DNA of 64,000 nt. Source: an uncultured Formosa sp. Lineage in GTDB: Bacteria > Bacteroidota > Bacteroidia > Flavobacteriales > Flavobacteriaceae. The notes below the pieces were generated by a model. The model saw only the letters and a program-made list of their open reading frames with translations, was not told where the DNA came from and ran no database searches. Every line of letters begins with the position of its first letter. Position 1 is the stretch's first letter. Below are positions 1 to 7,110 of this stretch, piece after piece. The translations under genes and the position numbers were made by a program. Where the stretch lies: assembly GCF_947500765.1 (NCBI RefSeq), contig NZ_CANMTH010000003.1, positions 186,001-250,000 on the forward strand, written 5' to 3'.

Positions 1-512
1 CTTACGTTCATCCAAGTCTTAAGAACACAAAACTCATCACTGTTTTTGTTTCCGCAGAATGGCCGGAGTGTTTTGAAGAAATGGGAGACCATTGGCTTAT
101 TAGAGAATATGACAGTCTAGACCGTATCAAAATTAAAAATTTAGAAACGCCTAATTCAGTTGTAAAACCTTTTCCGTTACAAGCTGAATTAGACGACAAT
201 GATTTTCCCTTATGGGATGGTGGCGGTTTATCTCTAGAAGATACAGACGAAATTTTAAAATTAGAAGACGAAGGCATTATTGACGATTATTTTGATATCA
301 CGGATCACATCTACGACCATAAAATAGGCGGTTATCCTTCCTTTTGTCAATCTGGAATTGGTGATGCAGAGGGTTTTGGTAAAGGTTTTCAGTTTGTGTT
401 TCAAATTGTGTCAGATTATAAGGCAAATTTCAACGTAGTAGATGGTGGCAGTTTAATGTTTGCCAAAAATAGCGACATCAAACAGTGGAGTTTATATTAT
501 GATTTTTATTAA
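1..512 (+). CDS. DUF1963 (YwqG-like) protein, 3' part
   Basis: The reading frame is open from base 3 to the TAA ending at 512, so the 5' end lies outside the window. The 169 visible residues contain the C-terminal hallmarks of the DUF1963/YwqG family: HKIGGYPSFCQ about 65 residues from the end, a hydrophobic FQFVFQIVSDYK strand and a terminal DGGSLMFAKNSDIKQW segment. The family is cytosolic and biochemically uncharacterised; its members often sit among SUKH and other immunity-type genes, which is the situation here. An internal ATG at 81 is probably not the start, because the upstream codons (VFVSAEWPECFEE) read as coherent protein. It is probably the first visible gene of the + strand run that follows, 70 bp before the next gene. 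Confidence 0.75.
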   Translation, partial: YVHPSLKNTKLITVFVSAEWPECFEEMGDHWLIREYDSLDRIKIKNLETPNSVVKPFPLQAELDDNDFPLWDGGGLSLEDTDEILKLEDEGIIDDYFDITDHIYDHKIGGYPSFCQSGIGDAEGFGKGFQFVFQIVSDYKANFNVVDGGSLMFAKNSDIKQWSLYYDFY

Positions 513-582
513 AAAAAGATTACTTATCTCGGAGGTAAATCCAATCCTAAAAATATAACTAATTTAAAATATTAAAAAAACA

Positions 583-1338
583 ATGAGTCAAGATAACAAT
601 ATCGTTTTTGCCGAACAAAATCAAAAAATGAAAGCGGCTTATCGTAAAGCACAAGATACGTTTAACTATTTCTGGAGAGAACTATATTGGGAAGCAAAAA
701 GAGTTGTTTCTGCGCACGATTTAGCATTAGTAAAAATTCCTTTTCAGCAAATGGCTGGAGGTGATGACCAACCTACTGTAGAACATATGTGGATTAGCGA
801 AATCGCTTTTGATGGGGAATATATTACAGGTGTTTTAATGAATTCACCTAACCTATTAACCAATGTTGCAGAAGGCGATATCGTAACCAGAAAAGTCTCG
901 GAAATATCAGATTGGATGCTAGCCATAGACCGTAAAACGTATGGCGGTTACACCATTCAGGTCTTACGTTCAGATATGACGGAGGACGCCAGAAAACAAC
1001 ACGATGACGCTTGGGGATTAGATTTTGGAAACCCTAATAATATTTTGGTGGCTTATCAGCAAGAAGAAAACGAAGAAAACCTGATTGAACACCCAATGAG
1101 TAAAGTAATGGAACAACCGGCTAGAGATTATTTTGAAGCGAATCTAGATGTGGTTAAAGCTGTAGATGAAAATGGGGTGACGCGATTACACACAGAAACT
1201 ATTGCGGGAAACAAAATCGCTGTGGAGATTTTATTAGAATTAGGTGCCGATAAAAATGCTAAAACCAACACAGGAAAAACAGCCTTAGATTATGCGACGG
1301 CCTTAAATTGGGAGCATATTATTCCGGTTTTACAATAA
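583..1338 (+). CDS. DUF2314 domain protein with C-terminal ankyrin repeats
   Basis: This is a 251-aa soluble protein. Residues ~10-150 resemble DUF2314: VKIPF, then EHMWISEIAFDGEYITGVLMN, a GDIV turn and the ISDWM motif. Residues ~190-251 form about one and a half ankyrin repeats (ENGVTRLHTETIAGNKIAVE, then LLELGADKNAKTNTGKTALDYA). DUF2314 has no assigned reaction. It is found beside SUKH and other immunity-type genes, and the ankyrin tail suggests protein binding (inference). There is no signal peptide. The ATG at 583 follows an A-rich leader and lies 70 bp after the DUF1963 stop, with an 86-bp gap before the SUKH gene, so co-transcription is plausible. Confidence 0.75.
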   Translation: MSQDNNIVFAEQNQKMKAAYRKAQDTFNYFWRELYWEAKRVVSAHDLALVKIPFQQMAGGDDQPTVEHMWISEIAFDGEYITGVLMNSPNLLTNVAEGDIVTRKVSEISDWMLAIDRKTYGGYTIQVLRSDMTEDARKQHDDAWGLDFGNPNNILVAYQQEENEENLIEHPMSKVMEQPARDYFEANLDVVKAVDENGVTRLHTETIAGNKIAVEILLELGADKNAKTNTGKTALDYATALNWEHIIPVLQ

Positions 1339-1396
1339 TATTATAAACATTCTTTTAAGAATCGAACGTACATTTATTTCATAAATTTTGATATTC

Positions 1397-2230
1397 TAGA
1401 ATTTATAATTGAAAAAACAATAGAATGAATAGCATCGCAGATAGATACATTTCAAAACTTAAAAAGGCCTATTATAAGGCTAAAGGCAAAGCTGTTTGGG
1501 ACCATTTTGAGAGCGTAAAACACGGTGCATCTCAAGATATAGACCAAATTAAAGCTATATTTCCAGACGTTTCTGAAGCACTATTGCATTTATTACAGTT
1601 TGTAGATGGCACCTACTGGAGAACGTATGGTGACGACGATATTACGTTGTTCTTTTTTTGTTCAGATATGGTTGAATATCCGTATTATATATTGTCTTCA
1701 GCACAGATTATTGAAAACAAAAATGTAGCCGCAAGCTATTATTCAGATTATATCGAGAGAGCTTATGAAGGTGTTCCTATTGATGAAAAAATCACCAATA
1801 AATCGGAACATCTAAAGTGGCTTCATTTTTCAGATTGTATGAATAATGGCGGAACCTCTCAGTTGTTTATCGATTTTAGTCCTTCAGAAAAAGGAACAAA
1901 AGGACAAGTTGTGCGGTTTCTTCACGATCCAGATGAATTTAAAGTAATAGCAGATAGCTTTGAAGACTATTTACAAATGTTGATGGATAAGAAAATGGAT
2001 TTTATTAATGAAGATGATTTAGAATAAGTCTAGTTTTTAAATCCATTTTAAAACGGAACTTATAGCCACACAATGAATTCTGATACCTTAGAATTTATAA
2101 TTGAAAAAACAATAGAATGAATAGCATCGCAGATAGATACATTTCAAAACTTAAAAAGGCCTATTATAAGGCTAAAGGCAAAGCTATTTGGGACCATTTT
2201 GAGAGCGTAAAACACGGTGCATCTCAAGAT
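1397..2230 (+). repeat. Direct repeat: 142-bp near-identical block at the 5' ends of two SUKH genes
   Basis: Bases 1397-1538 and 2089-2230 are the same 142 bp with one difference (G against A in codon 24, Val/Ile). The copies are exactly 692 bp apart. The block covers 28 bp of leader and the first 38 codons. Beyond it the two genes diverge quickly, with only patches of identity around the SPSEKG and QVVRFLHDP segments. This pattern indicates tandem duplication with recent gene conversion or recombination at the 5' end. Confidence 0.9.
1425..2027 (+). CDS. SUKH (SMI1/KNR4) family protein, copy 1
   Basis: This 200-aa protein shows the SUKH pattern: a helical N-terminus, FVDGTYWRTYGDDDITLF (the loop and strand after the P-x-x-L-L segment), then WLHFSDCMNNGGTSQLFIDF, SPSEKGTKGQVVRFLHDP and a final VIADSFEDYLQML helix. 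SUKH proteins are the commonest immunity proteins of polymorphic toxin systems; other members are regulatory scaffolds. No cognate toxin gene is visible in the window. It lies 90 bp before its paralogue, with which it shares an almost identical start (see the direct repeat). It is acidic and has no signal peptide, so it is presumably cytosolic. The family assignment is firm; immunity function is inferred. Confidence 0.85.
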   Translation: MNSIADRYISKLKKAYYKAKGKAVWDHFESVKHGASQDIDQIKAIFPDVSEALLHLLQFVDGTYWRTYGDDDITLFFFCSDMVEYPYYILSSAQIIENKNVAASYYSDYIERAYEGVPIDEKITNKSEHLKWLHFSDCMNNGGTSQLFIDFSPSEKGTKGQVVRFLHDPDEFKVIADSFEDYLQMLMDKKMDFINEDDLE

Positions 2231-2722
2231 GACATAAATGAACTTAAAGCCGATTGTCCTGCGATTCCTGAAGCTTTAATTCAGCTATTACACTATGTAG
2301 ATGGTACGTATTGGAGAACGTATGGCGATGAAGATATTGCGTTTACATTATTGGGTTCTGATTTATCTAAACGTGACTATTATTTATTGTCATCTCAACA
2401 AATCTTAGAAAATCAAGGTGATGCACCCTATAATTTTCAAGATTATTTAGATGGAGAATACGATGGTGTAGACAGAGATGAAAAAATCTTAAAACACGCA
2501 AAAGACCTTGATTGGCTTCATTTTGCAGATTGTACAAATAATGGTGGAACCTCTCAATTATACATCGATTTTAGTCCTTCTGAAAAAGGAAAAATGGGTC
2601 AGATTGTGAGGTTTCTTCACGATCCTAATGGGTTTGAAGTCATTGCAGATAGTTTTGAAGCCTATTTACAAATGCTGATGGATAACGAGTTCTCTTTTAT
2701 TAGAGAAGGCTATTTAGAATAA
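2117..2722 (+). CDS. SUKH (SMI1/KNR4) family protein, copy 2
   Basis: This 201-aa paralogue of the preceding gene has the same N-terminal 38 residues apart from one Val/Ile change. It then diverges through the central variable part (DINELKADCPAIPEAL, SDLSKRDYYLLSSQQI) before matching again at the C-terminal SPSEKGKMGQIVRFLHDP and VIADSFEAYLQMLMD. A constant framework with a variable middle is expected for immunity proteins matched to different partners (inference). It ends 24 bp before the next gene and is probably co-transcribed with the genes to 6223. Confidence 0.85.
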   Translation: MNSIADRYISKLKKAYYKAKGKAIWDHFESVKHGASQDDINELKADCPAIPEALIQLLHYVDGTYWRTYGDEDIAFTLLGSDLSKRDYYLLSSQQILENQGDAPYNFQDYLDGEYDGVDRDEKILKHAKDLDWLHFADCTNNGGTSQLYIDFSPSEKGKMGQIVRFLHDPNGFEVIADSFEAYLQMLMDNEFSFIREGYLE

Positions 2723-2746
2723 AATAATCTTTAAGCAAGTCATAAA

Positions 2747-3205
2747 ATGAATTTAGAAACCGCTATCACACTAATTAAAAACTTCAACGTCAATGACGAT
2801 ATGGAGGATTATGAAGTTAGTGAATTTTTTGATGCTATTGGCGATGAATTAGAAGATGTAAATCGTTTTACAGATTCACAAAAGCAACAACTTATTCAAA
2901 CACTTTTTAATTTTTTAAAACGTCAAGATCCTGAATTAGAAGAAGATTTTTCATTTATCCATTTTATAGAAGCCATAGATCAACCAGATTACAATATTTA
3001 TAATGCTGAATTATTCAAATTCAATACAGAAAACGGTACGATTACTTCGACACTTTTATTAAATAGATGTATTAATGGTTTAAAAAAAGAGGAACGAGAA
3101 AAACATATAGATTTATTAAAATCGATTGCAGATAATGCTAATTACACCGATTTTGTTAGAACTGAAGCATTAAGTTATTACAAACATCAAATAGCAAAAT
3201 TATAA
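2747..3205 (+). CDS. Hypothetical acidic all-helical protein
   Basis: I do not recognise the family of this 152-aa protein. It is strongly acidic in its first half (NDDMEDYEVSEFFDAIGDEL), is predicted to be helical throughout, and has no signal peptide or membrane segment. The second half (LLNRCINGLKKEEREKHIDL, then DFVRTEALSYYKHQIAKL) resembles a HEAT-like helical hairpin. It begins 24 bp after the SUKH copy 2 stop and ends 2 bp before the oxygenase-like gene, so it is almost certainly in the same operon. A small acidic protein here would fit another immunity or adaptor protein, but that rests on context only. Confidence 0.6.
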   Translation: MNLETAITLIKNFNVNDDMEDYEVSEFFDAIGDELEDVNRFTDSQKQQLIQTLFNFLKRQDPELEEDFSFIHFIEAIDQPDYNIYNAELFKFNTENGTITSTLLLNRCINGLKKEEREKHIDLLKSIADNANYTDFVRTEALSYYKHQIAKL

Positions 3206-3207
3206 AT

Positions 3208-4425
3208 ATGGAAAACGCACTTTCTAAATCTAAAAATATTTTAATTGATTTAAGTACTTCCGAAGCTGTTTCAGAAGGATTACAATACGTATTAACCCAT
3301 TTTAATGGTGTGGTAGTAAAGCGTTATTCTGAAATTACCACGATGGAAAAATCAATCCGAATTTTTGCTGTTGGAGATATAAGTTTGTTAGATGCAAAAG
3401 CAGAAGACATTTTCATTATCAAAGAATTTTCTTCTAATTACGAAAATCTTACAACGCCAAACTTAAAAGTGATTACTGAAGGGCAAGTTCCTGTAAATAT
3501 AAAAAATGCAGGTGTGTTTTATCGTCAGTTTTTTGAAGACGAGAATTACTTTTCTAAAATAGAGACAGAGCATCAATTTCAACATTTAACTGAATCGACC
3601 AAACAATCTGTAGCTTTAAGAAAAGGCATTTATTTAAGTGAAATCACCAAGGAAAAATCAGAAAAAAATGAAGAGCAACTTCATTTTAAATTATTAAGAT
3701 GTTCTACCAACTTAACAGGGCCAACAGATAATTTTAGAGCCACAGATACGTATATAGTCAACAAAATTAATGAAGCGGTAAAATTTGATTTTGAAAAAGA
3801 GACCGAATTAAACCACGTATTAGCTCAGATTTACGAGAATAAAAAGAAAGATAAAGACCATCCTAAAGATGTAAAAGCCAAAATAAAAGCACATTCAGAT
3901 AAAACCAAGGATATGCCAAAAGAAGGTTTAATTGCCTTCTGTACGTTTTATGATACAACTAATTTTGATAAATTGAGTCCTTCTAAAACGAATAAGTTTG
4001 ATAGAGTTTATGGCAAATCTAGCGGATTAAGTCGCTTACTTTTCAAACTTAAATTGTCTGTAAATGATGCTACTTTAGTTAAAGAATTTTCGGTGACTTT
4101 ATATCCGAATTCGGTGTTTTTAATTCCGTTATCGACCAATCGTTTGTACACGCACGAAATTAGACCTTCGGTTTTAGATATCGATTTAATTCCGATTAGA
4201 ATGGGGTATGTCATACGCTGTTCTAATCTAGAGGCTGTTTATACAAACGGCCAAACTTATATTAAAAATGAAGACGAACGGATTAAGTTAGAACCAATGG
4301 TTACCGAAAATCTAGAAGATTTAAGAACGTCTTATTACGAAGAAAACAAGACCGTAAAACGTGTAGATTATGGTAAAGTTCACTTTAGTATGAATACTGG
4401 AGATTATAAAAAACCAATCTATTAA
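3208..4425 (+). CDS. Divergent AlkB-like 2-oxoglutarate/Fe(II) oxygenase with long N-terminal extension
   Basis: This is a 405-aa protein. Residues ~200-350 align by eye with the oxygenase encoded just downstream. LNHVLAQIYENKK matches that protein's FNCGLIEIYDESY. KAHSDKTKDM carries the HxD metal ligands (H229, D231). SVFLIPLSTNRLYTHEI carries the distal iron ligand H316, and MGYVIRCSN places the 2-oxoglutarate-binding arginine at R337. The core is therefore intact despite strong divergence. About 190 N-terminal residues are unrelated to AlkB and unassigned (ILIDLSTSEAVSEGLQYVLT); they may recognise substrate. The C-terminal ~50 residues are basic and tyrosine-rich. The gene starts 2 bp after the previous stop and ends 17 bp before its smaller paralogue. 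The substrate is unknown; a nucleic-acid base is inferred from AlkB kinship and the EndoV neighbour. Confidence 0.6.
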   Translation: MENALSKSKNILIDLSTSEAVSEGLQYVLTHFNGVVVKRYSEITTMEKSIRIFAVGDISLLDAKAEDIFIIKEFSSNYENLTTPNLKVITEGQVPVNIKNAGVFYRQFFEDENYFSKIETEHQFQHLTESTKQSVALRKGIYLSEITKEKSEKNEEQLHFKLLRCSTNLTGPTDNFRATDTYIVNKINEAVKFDFEKETELNHVLAQIYENKKKDKDHPKDVKAKIKAHSDKTKDMPKEGLIAFCTFYDTTNFDKLSPSKTNKFDRVYGKSSGLSRLLFKLKLSVNDATLVKEFSVTLYPNSVFLIPLSTNRLYTHEIRPSVLDIDLIPIRMGYVIRCSNLEAVYTNGQTYIKNEDERIKLEPMVTENLEDLRTSYYEENKTVKRVDYGKVHFSMNTGDYKKPIY

Positions 4426-4442
4426 TCTGAAAGCATTATTGT

Positions 4443-5237
4443 ATGAATACGCATCCGTTTTATAAAACGACACTTCCTTTAAAAACCAATTGTTTCGAAT
4501 CTTTATCTGAAGAAATCAGTTTTGAAGCCTTAGGCAAAGGACGCGTTGGGAATACTATAATAAAGTGCTTAGATAAAGGTATTCCTGTAGTAAGAACAAC
4601 AACGAAGTTTAGTATTCCTGCTCATTATTTTACTGTAAATCATCTTGATATTTTAAATCATATAAATAACACATTAGAAGCCGAAAATCGACCAAAAACA
4701 GCTTTTAACTGTGGACTTATTGAAATATATGACGAGAGTTATACCAAAATGGGCTATCATTCCGATCAAAATTTAGATCTAGAACCGAACTCTTATATTG
4801 GTTTGTTTTCATGTTATAAAAATCCTGAAACGCTTACGGATGCAACAACTCGTATTCTCAGAATTAAAGATAAATCTACCGAAGAAGAATTTGATATCGC
4901 ATTAACACACAATTCTTTTGTTTTATTTTCTGTGGAAATGAATGCTAAATATTCGCATAAAATCATTTTAGAAAACCCAAGCCGTGAAGCGTTAAAATTA
5001 GCCGATAATAAATGGCTTGGTATCACTTTTAGAACCTCTAAAACCTTGGTTGAATTCAGAAATAATAAGCCCTGTTTTGAAGATGGTTCTGTGATGGAAT
5101 TGGCAAATGAAACGCAAGAAAAAGTATTTTATAAACAACGTGGACAAGAAAATAGAAGTTTGAATTTTACTTATCCGCCTTTAAAATATACACTTAGTAA
5201 AGCTGATTTAATGTTGCCTTTAAAGGCAGAACAGTAA
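4443..5237 (+). CDS. AlkB-like 2-oxoglutarate/Fe(II)-dependent dioxygenase
   Basis: This 264-aa protein has the complete double-stranded beta-helix signature of the AlkB branch. MGYHSDQ gives the HxD iron ligands (H106, D108), AKYSHKI gives the distal histidine (H172), and NKWLGITFRTSKT supplies the 2-oxoglutarate-binding arginine (R197). Before the HxD comes the FNCGLIEIYD segment, equivalent to the N-x-x-L-x-x-x-Y element of AlkB proteins. Such enzymes oxidatively remove alkyl or etheno groups from nucleobases; some members act on RNA. The C-terminal ~60 residues (KVFYKQRGQENRSLNFTYPP) lie outside the core. It sits 17 bp after its larger paralogue and 24 bp before an endonuclease V homologue, which supports a role in base damage or modification. 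The oxygenase fold is confident; the substrate is not known. Confidence 0.8.
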   Translation: MNTHPFYKTTLPLKTNCFESLSEEISFEALGKGRVGNTIIKCLDKGIPVVRTTTKFSIPAHYFTVNHLDILNHINNTLEAENRPKTAFNCGLIEIYDESYTKMGYHSDQNLDLEPNSYIGLFSCYKNPETLTDATTRILRIKDKSTEEEFDIALTHNSFVLFSVEMNAKYSHKIILENPSREALKLADNKWLGITFRTSKTLVEFRNNKPCFEDGSVMELANETQEKVFYKQRGQENRSLNFTYPPLKYTLSKADLMLPLKAEQ

Positions 5238-5261
5238 TTACAAAATAAAACAACAAGAATT

Positions 5262-5771
5262 ATGATACTCGCTTTTGATACTTATTATTACGACGGAAAG
5301 GCCAAAACCATTGCGGTAAGCTTTAACGATTGGGAAGATGAAGCTCCAACGCAAATTTACACCGATATTATTGAAGGTGTAGCACCATACGAACCAGGTT
5401 CCTTTTATAAACGCGAATTACCGTGTATTTTAAGTCTTCTTAAACAAGTAAATCTAGAAGAAGTAGACTTAATCATTGTAGATGGTTATGTGATTCTAGA
5501 AGAAAAACATTTGGGTTTAGGTGGCTATTTGTACCAAGCTTTAGAAGCCAAAATTCCGGTTGTAGGTATTGCAAAATCTGAGTTTGTGTCTAAAACTTCT
5601 GTATTTAAAGAAGTGTTTCGTGGCGAAAGTAAGAAACCATTGTATGTCACCTCTATTGGTACAGATAGGAATGAGGTTTGTAACGCCATAGAACGTATGC
5701 ACGGTAAATACCGAATGCCAACATTACTACAAATTGTAGATACTAAAACAAAAGAAAATACTAAGAACTAA
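5262..5771 (+). CDS. Endonuclease V family protein
   Basis: This 169-aa protein carries the EndoV (Nfi) landmarks: D6 in LAFDTYYYDG (counterpart of the first catalytic Asp), YEPGSFYKRELP with the catalytic Glu E52, and LIIVDGYV with the third acidic residue D74. The PVVGIAKS lysine segment and the late LYVTSIGTDRNE strand follow. EndoV cleaves the second phosphodiester 3' to deoxyinosine in DNA or inosine in RNA. The usual DGxGxxHPR loop is replaced by DGYVILEEKHLGLGGYL, and the protein is ~50 residues shorter than E. coli Nfi, so specificity may be altered. Catalytic residues appear intact. It follows two AlkB-like genes with a 24-bp gap, suggesting a common pathway on modified nucleic acid. 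Confidence 0.75.
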   Translation: MILAFDTYYYDGKAKTIAVSFNDWEDEAPTQIYTDIIEGVAPYEPGSFYKRELPCILSLLKQVNLEEVDLIIVDGYVILEEKHLGLGGYLYQALEAKIPVVGIAKSEFVSKTSVFKEVFRGESKKPLYVTSIGTDRNEVCNAIERMHGKYRMPTLLQIVDTKTKENTKN

Positions 5772-5791
5772 TACTTTTAAAAATTACAACT

Positions 5792-6223
5792 ATGAATGAA
5801 AATTTAATTATAACCTCGGTAGATGAACTAAAACCAATGTTTAGAAAAAATTACAGGGAGTTTATTGCAGAAAAACCAAGGACTGTAATTTTTGAGGAAG
5901 AAGAATTTACCTTGTATAATTTTGAAAAGATGATGAAACGTACCAACATCGATGGAATGGAAGTTAGCCATATTTACGCATTACATCCGTACGTTAAAAC
6001 GTTAAGTGAATTTATGAATCCGTCATTTAAAGATTTAGATGGGTACAAGTGGAGTTTAGAAAAATTAGCTTTAGGTAAAGCTATTGGTGCTAATTCTGAA
6101 GGTGATTTATTGTTTTTTGGTTGCTATGATAATACTAAAGTACATGTATTTCGTCACGATGATGGCAGTATAAAGAGAACTAAATTAACTTTGTTTGAAA
6201 TTATAAAACAATTTTCTGAGTAA
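5792..6223 (+). CDS. Hypothetical protein, possibly SUKH-like
   Basis: This is a 143-aa soluble protein. The C-terminal half, IGANSEGDLLFFGCYDNTKV followed by VFRHDDGSIKRTKLTLFEII, resembles the last strands and helix of SMI1/KNR4-type domains (a small-residue turn, a G-D-L-L-F strand, then a helix around KQF). The N-terminal half does not show the usual signature, so the assignment is tentative. It is the last gene of the + strand run, 20 bp after EndoV, and is followed by a bidirectional terminator. It may be an immunity protein or an accessory factor of the AlkB/EndoV group. Confidence 0.5.
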   Translation: MNENLIITSVDELKPMFRKNYREFIAEKPRTVIFEEEEFTLYNFEKMMKRTNIDGMEVSHIYALHPYVKTLSEFMNPSFKDLDGYKWSLEKLALGKAIGANSEGDLLFFGCYDNTKVHVFRHDDGSIKRTKLTLFEIIKQFSE

Positions 6224-6250
6224 ATTTTAGATACTCATCGTAAGTAATAA

Positions 6251-6288
6251 AAAAGCCCAATTATAAATTTTATAATTGGACTTTTTAG
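6251..6288. terminator. Bidirectional terminator between convergent genes
   Basis: The arm AAGCCCAATTATA at 6253-6265 pairs with TATAATTGGACTT at 6271-6283 with one mismatch. It is flanked by an A-run on the left and T-runs on the right, so it can end both the + strand operon (stop at 6223) and the - strand gene ending at 6306. Confidence 0.8.
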
Positions 6289-6305
6289 TTTTTTTATAAC
6301 TGAAA

Positions 6306-7076
6306 TTATTCGGTGTATCTTAAAAACAAATGCTTTTTATTTTTAATGATGTCTGCTAATTTTTCAAATTCTGATTCGGTGGTGTTATACAATTTTGCCA
6401 AGTCGGCTATCAATGCTTTTAATTCATTGGCTTTTAAAGGCTCATTTTTAATAAATCCTAAAAAGGAAGCTCCTATACCAAAAAGTTCAAGATTATAGGT
6501 TTCAAATAAGTGTTTTGATAGCGCGTAATTTTCAAAAGGACTGAAGTCGGCATCAAAATATCCATTCGGAAATCCAGTAAGTCCTTCGTATGGTTTTTCA
6601 ACAGGAAGAATTTTCAAGATAACTTGTTGGTCTAAAAAGGCTAAAGGAGATTCGTTAATATTTTCTAAATCTAAAACATCGTCTTCAGCATTGTCTATGC
6701 CTTTTTCACAAACCGTTTTAAAATCAATCCCTTTTGTTTGTTTTAAAAAGTTTTCTCGGATAATGAAATATTCCGATGGAGTAGAAAGATGCCCCAAATG
6801 CTCGTTATCTTCATCATAGCACGCTTCATCGAGTCCGGATAAATCATAACCGTCTGTATCTAGCAGAGAATTGTAATCACAAGCGTGACCACTGGTATAT
6901 TCAGCTTGACCTAAATCATCAAGCGTTAAGATTACAGTCTTGTCAGGATGATTTTGTTTATAGGTTTGGTAAACGTCCATAAGTTCCTCATACGACTTTA
7001 TATTTTCGATTAAAAAACTCTCAAATAACCTTTCGTAATAAGGCGAACGATTATTAGTTAATTTTTCTATGTTCAT
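6306..7076 (-). CDS. Hypothetical protein (256 aa)
   Basis: I do not recognise the family. It is an acidic, soluble protein of 256 aa with no signal peptide. Notable stretches are LTLDDLGQAEYTSGHACDYN (with a His and Cys close together), DLSGLDEACYDEDNEHLGHL, the central PYEGLTGFPNGYFDADFSPF, and a helical C-terminus (ANELKALIADLAKLYNTTES). It lies 34 bp downstream of the LRR gene on the same strand and is probably the last gene of an operon starting at 10609. That links it to the LRR/paralogue-family cluster, but no function can be assigned. Confidence 0.55.
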   Translation of the reverse strand: MNIEKLTNNRSPYYERLFESFLIENIKSYEELMDVYQTYKQNHPDKTVILTLDDLGQAEYTSGHACDYNSLLDTDGYDLSGLDEACYDEDNEHLGHLSTPSEYFIIRENFLKQTKGIDFKTVCEKGIDNAEDDVLDLENINESPLAFLDQQVILKILPVEKPYEGLTGFPNGYFDADFSPFENYALSKHLFETYNLELFGIGASFLGFIKNEPLKANELKALIADLAKLYNTTESEFEKLADIIKNKKHLFLRYTE

Positions 7077-7110
7077 AAGTTTTGTTTTAAATGGCGGGTA
7101 ATATCAGAAG

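Noticed and set aside
3208..4425. First reading suggested that the 405-aa oxygenase had lost its HxD metal ligands
   Set aside because: Re-alignment with the downstream paralogue places HSD at residues 229-231, before the GLIAFCTFYD strand, so the ligands are present.
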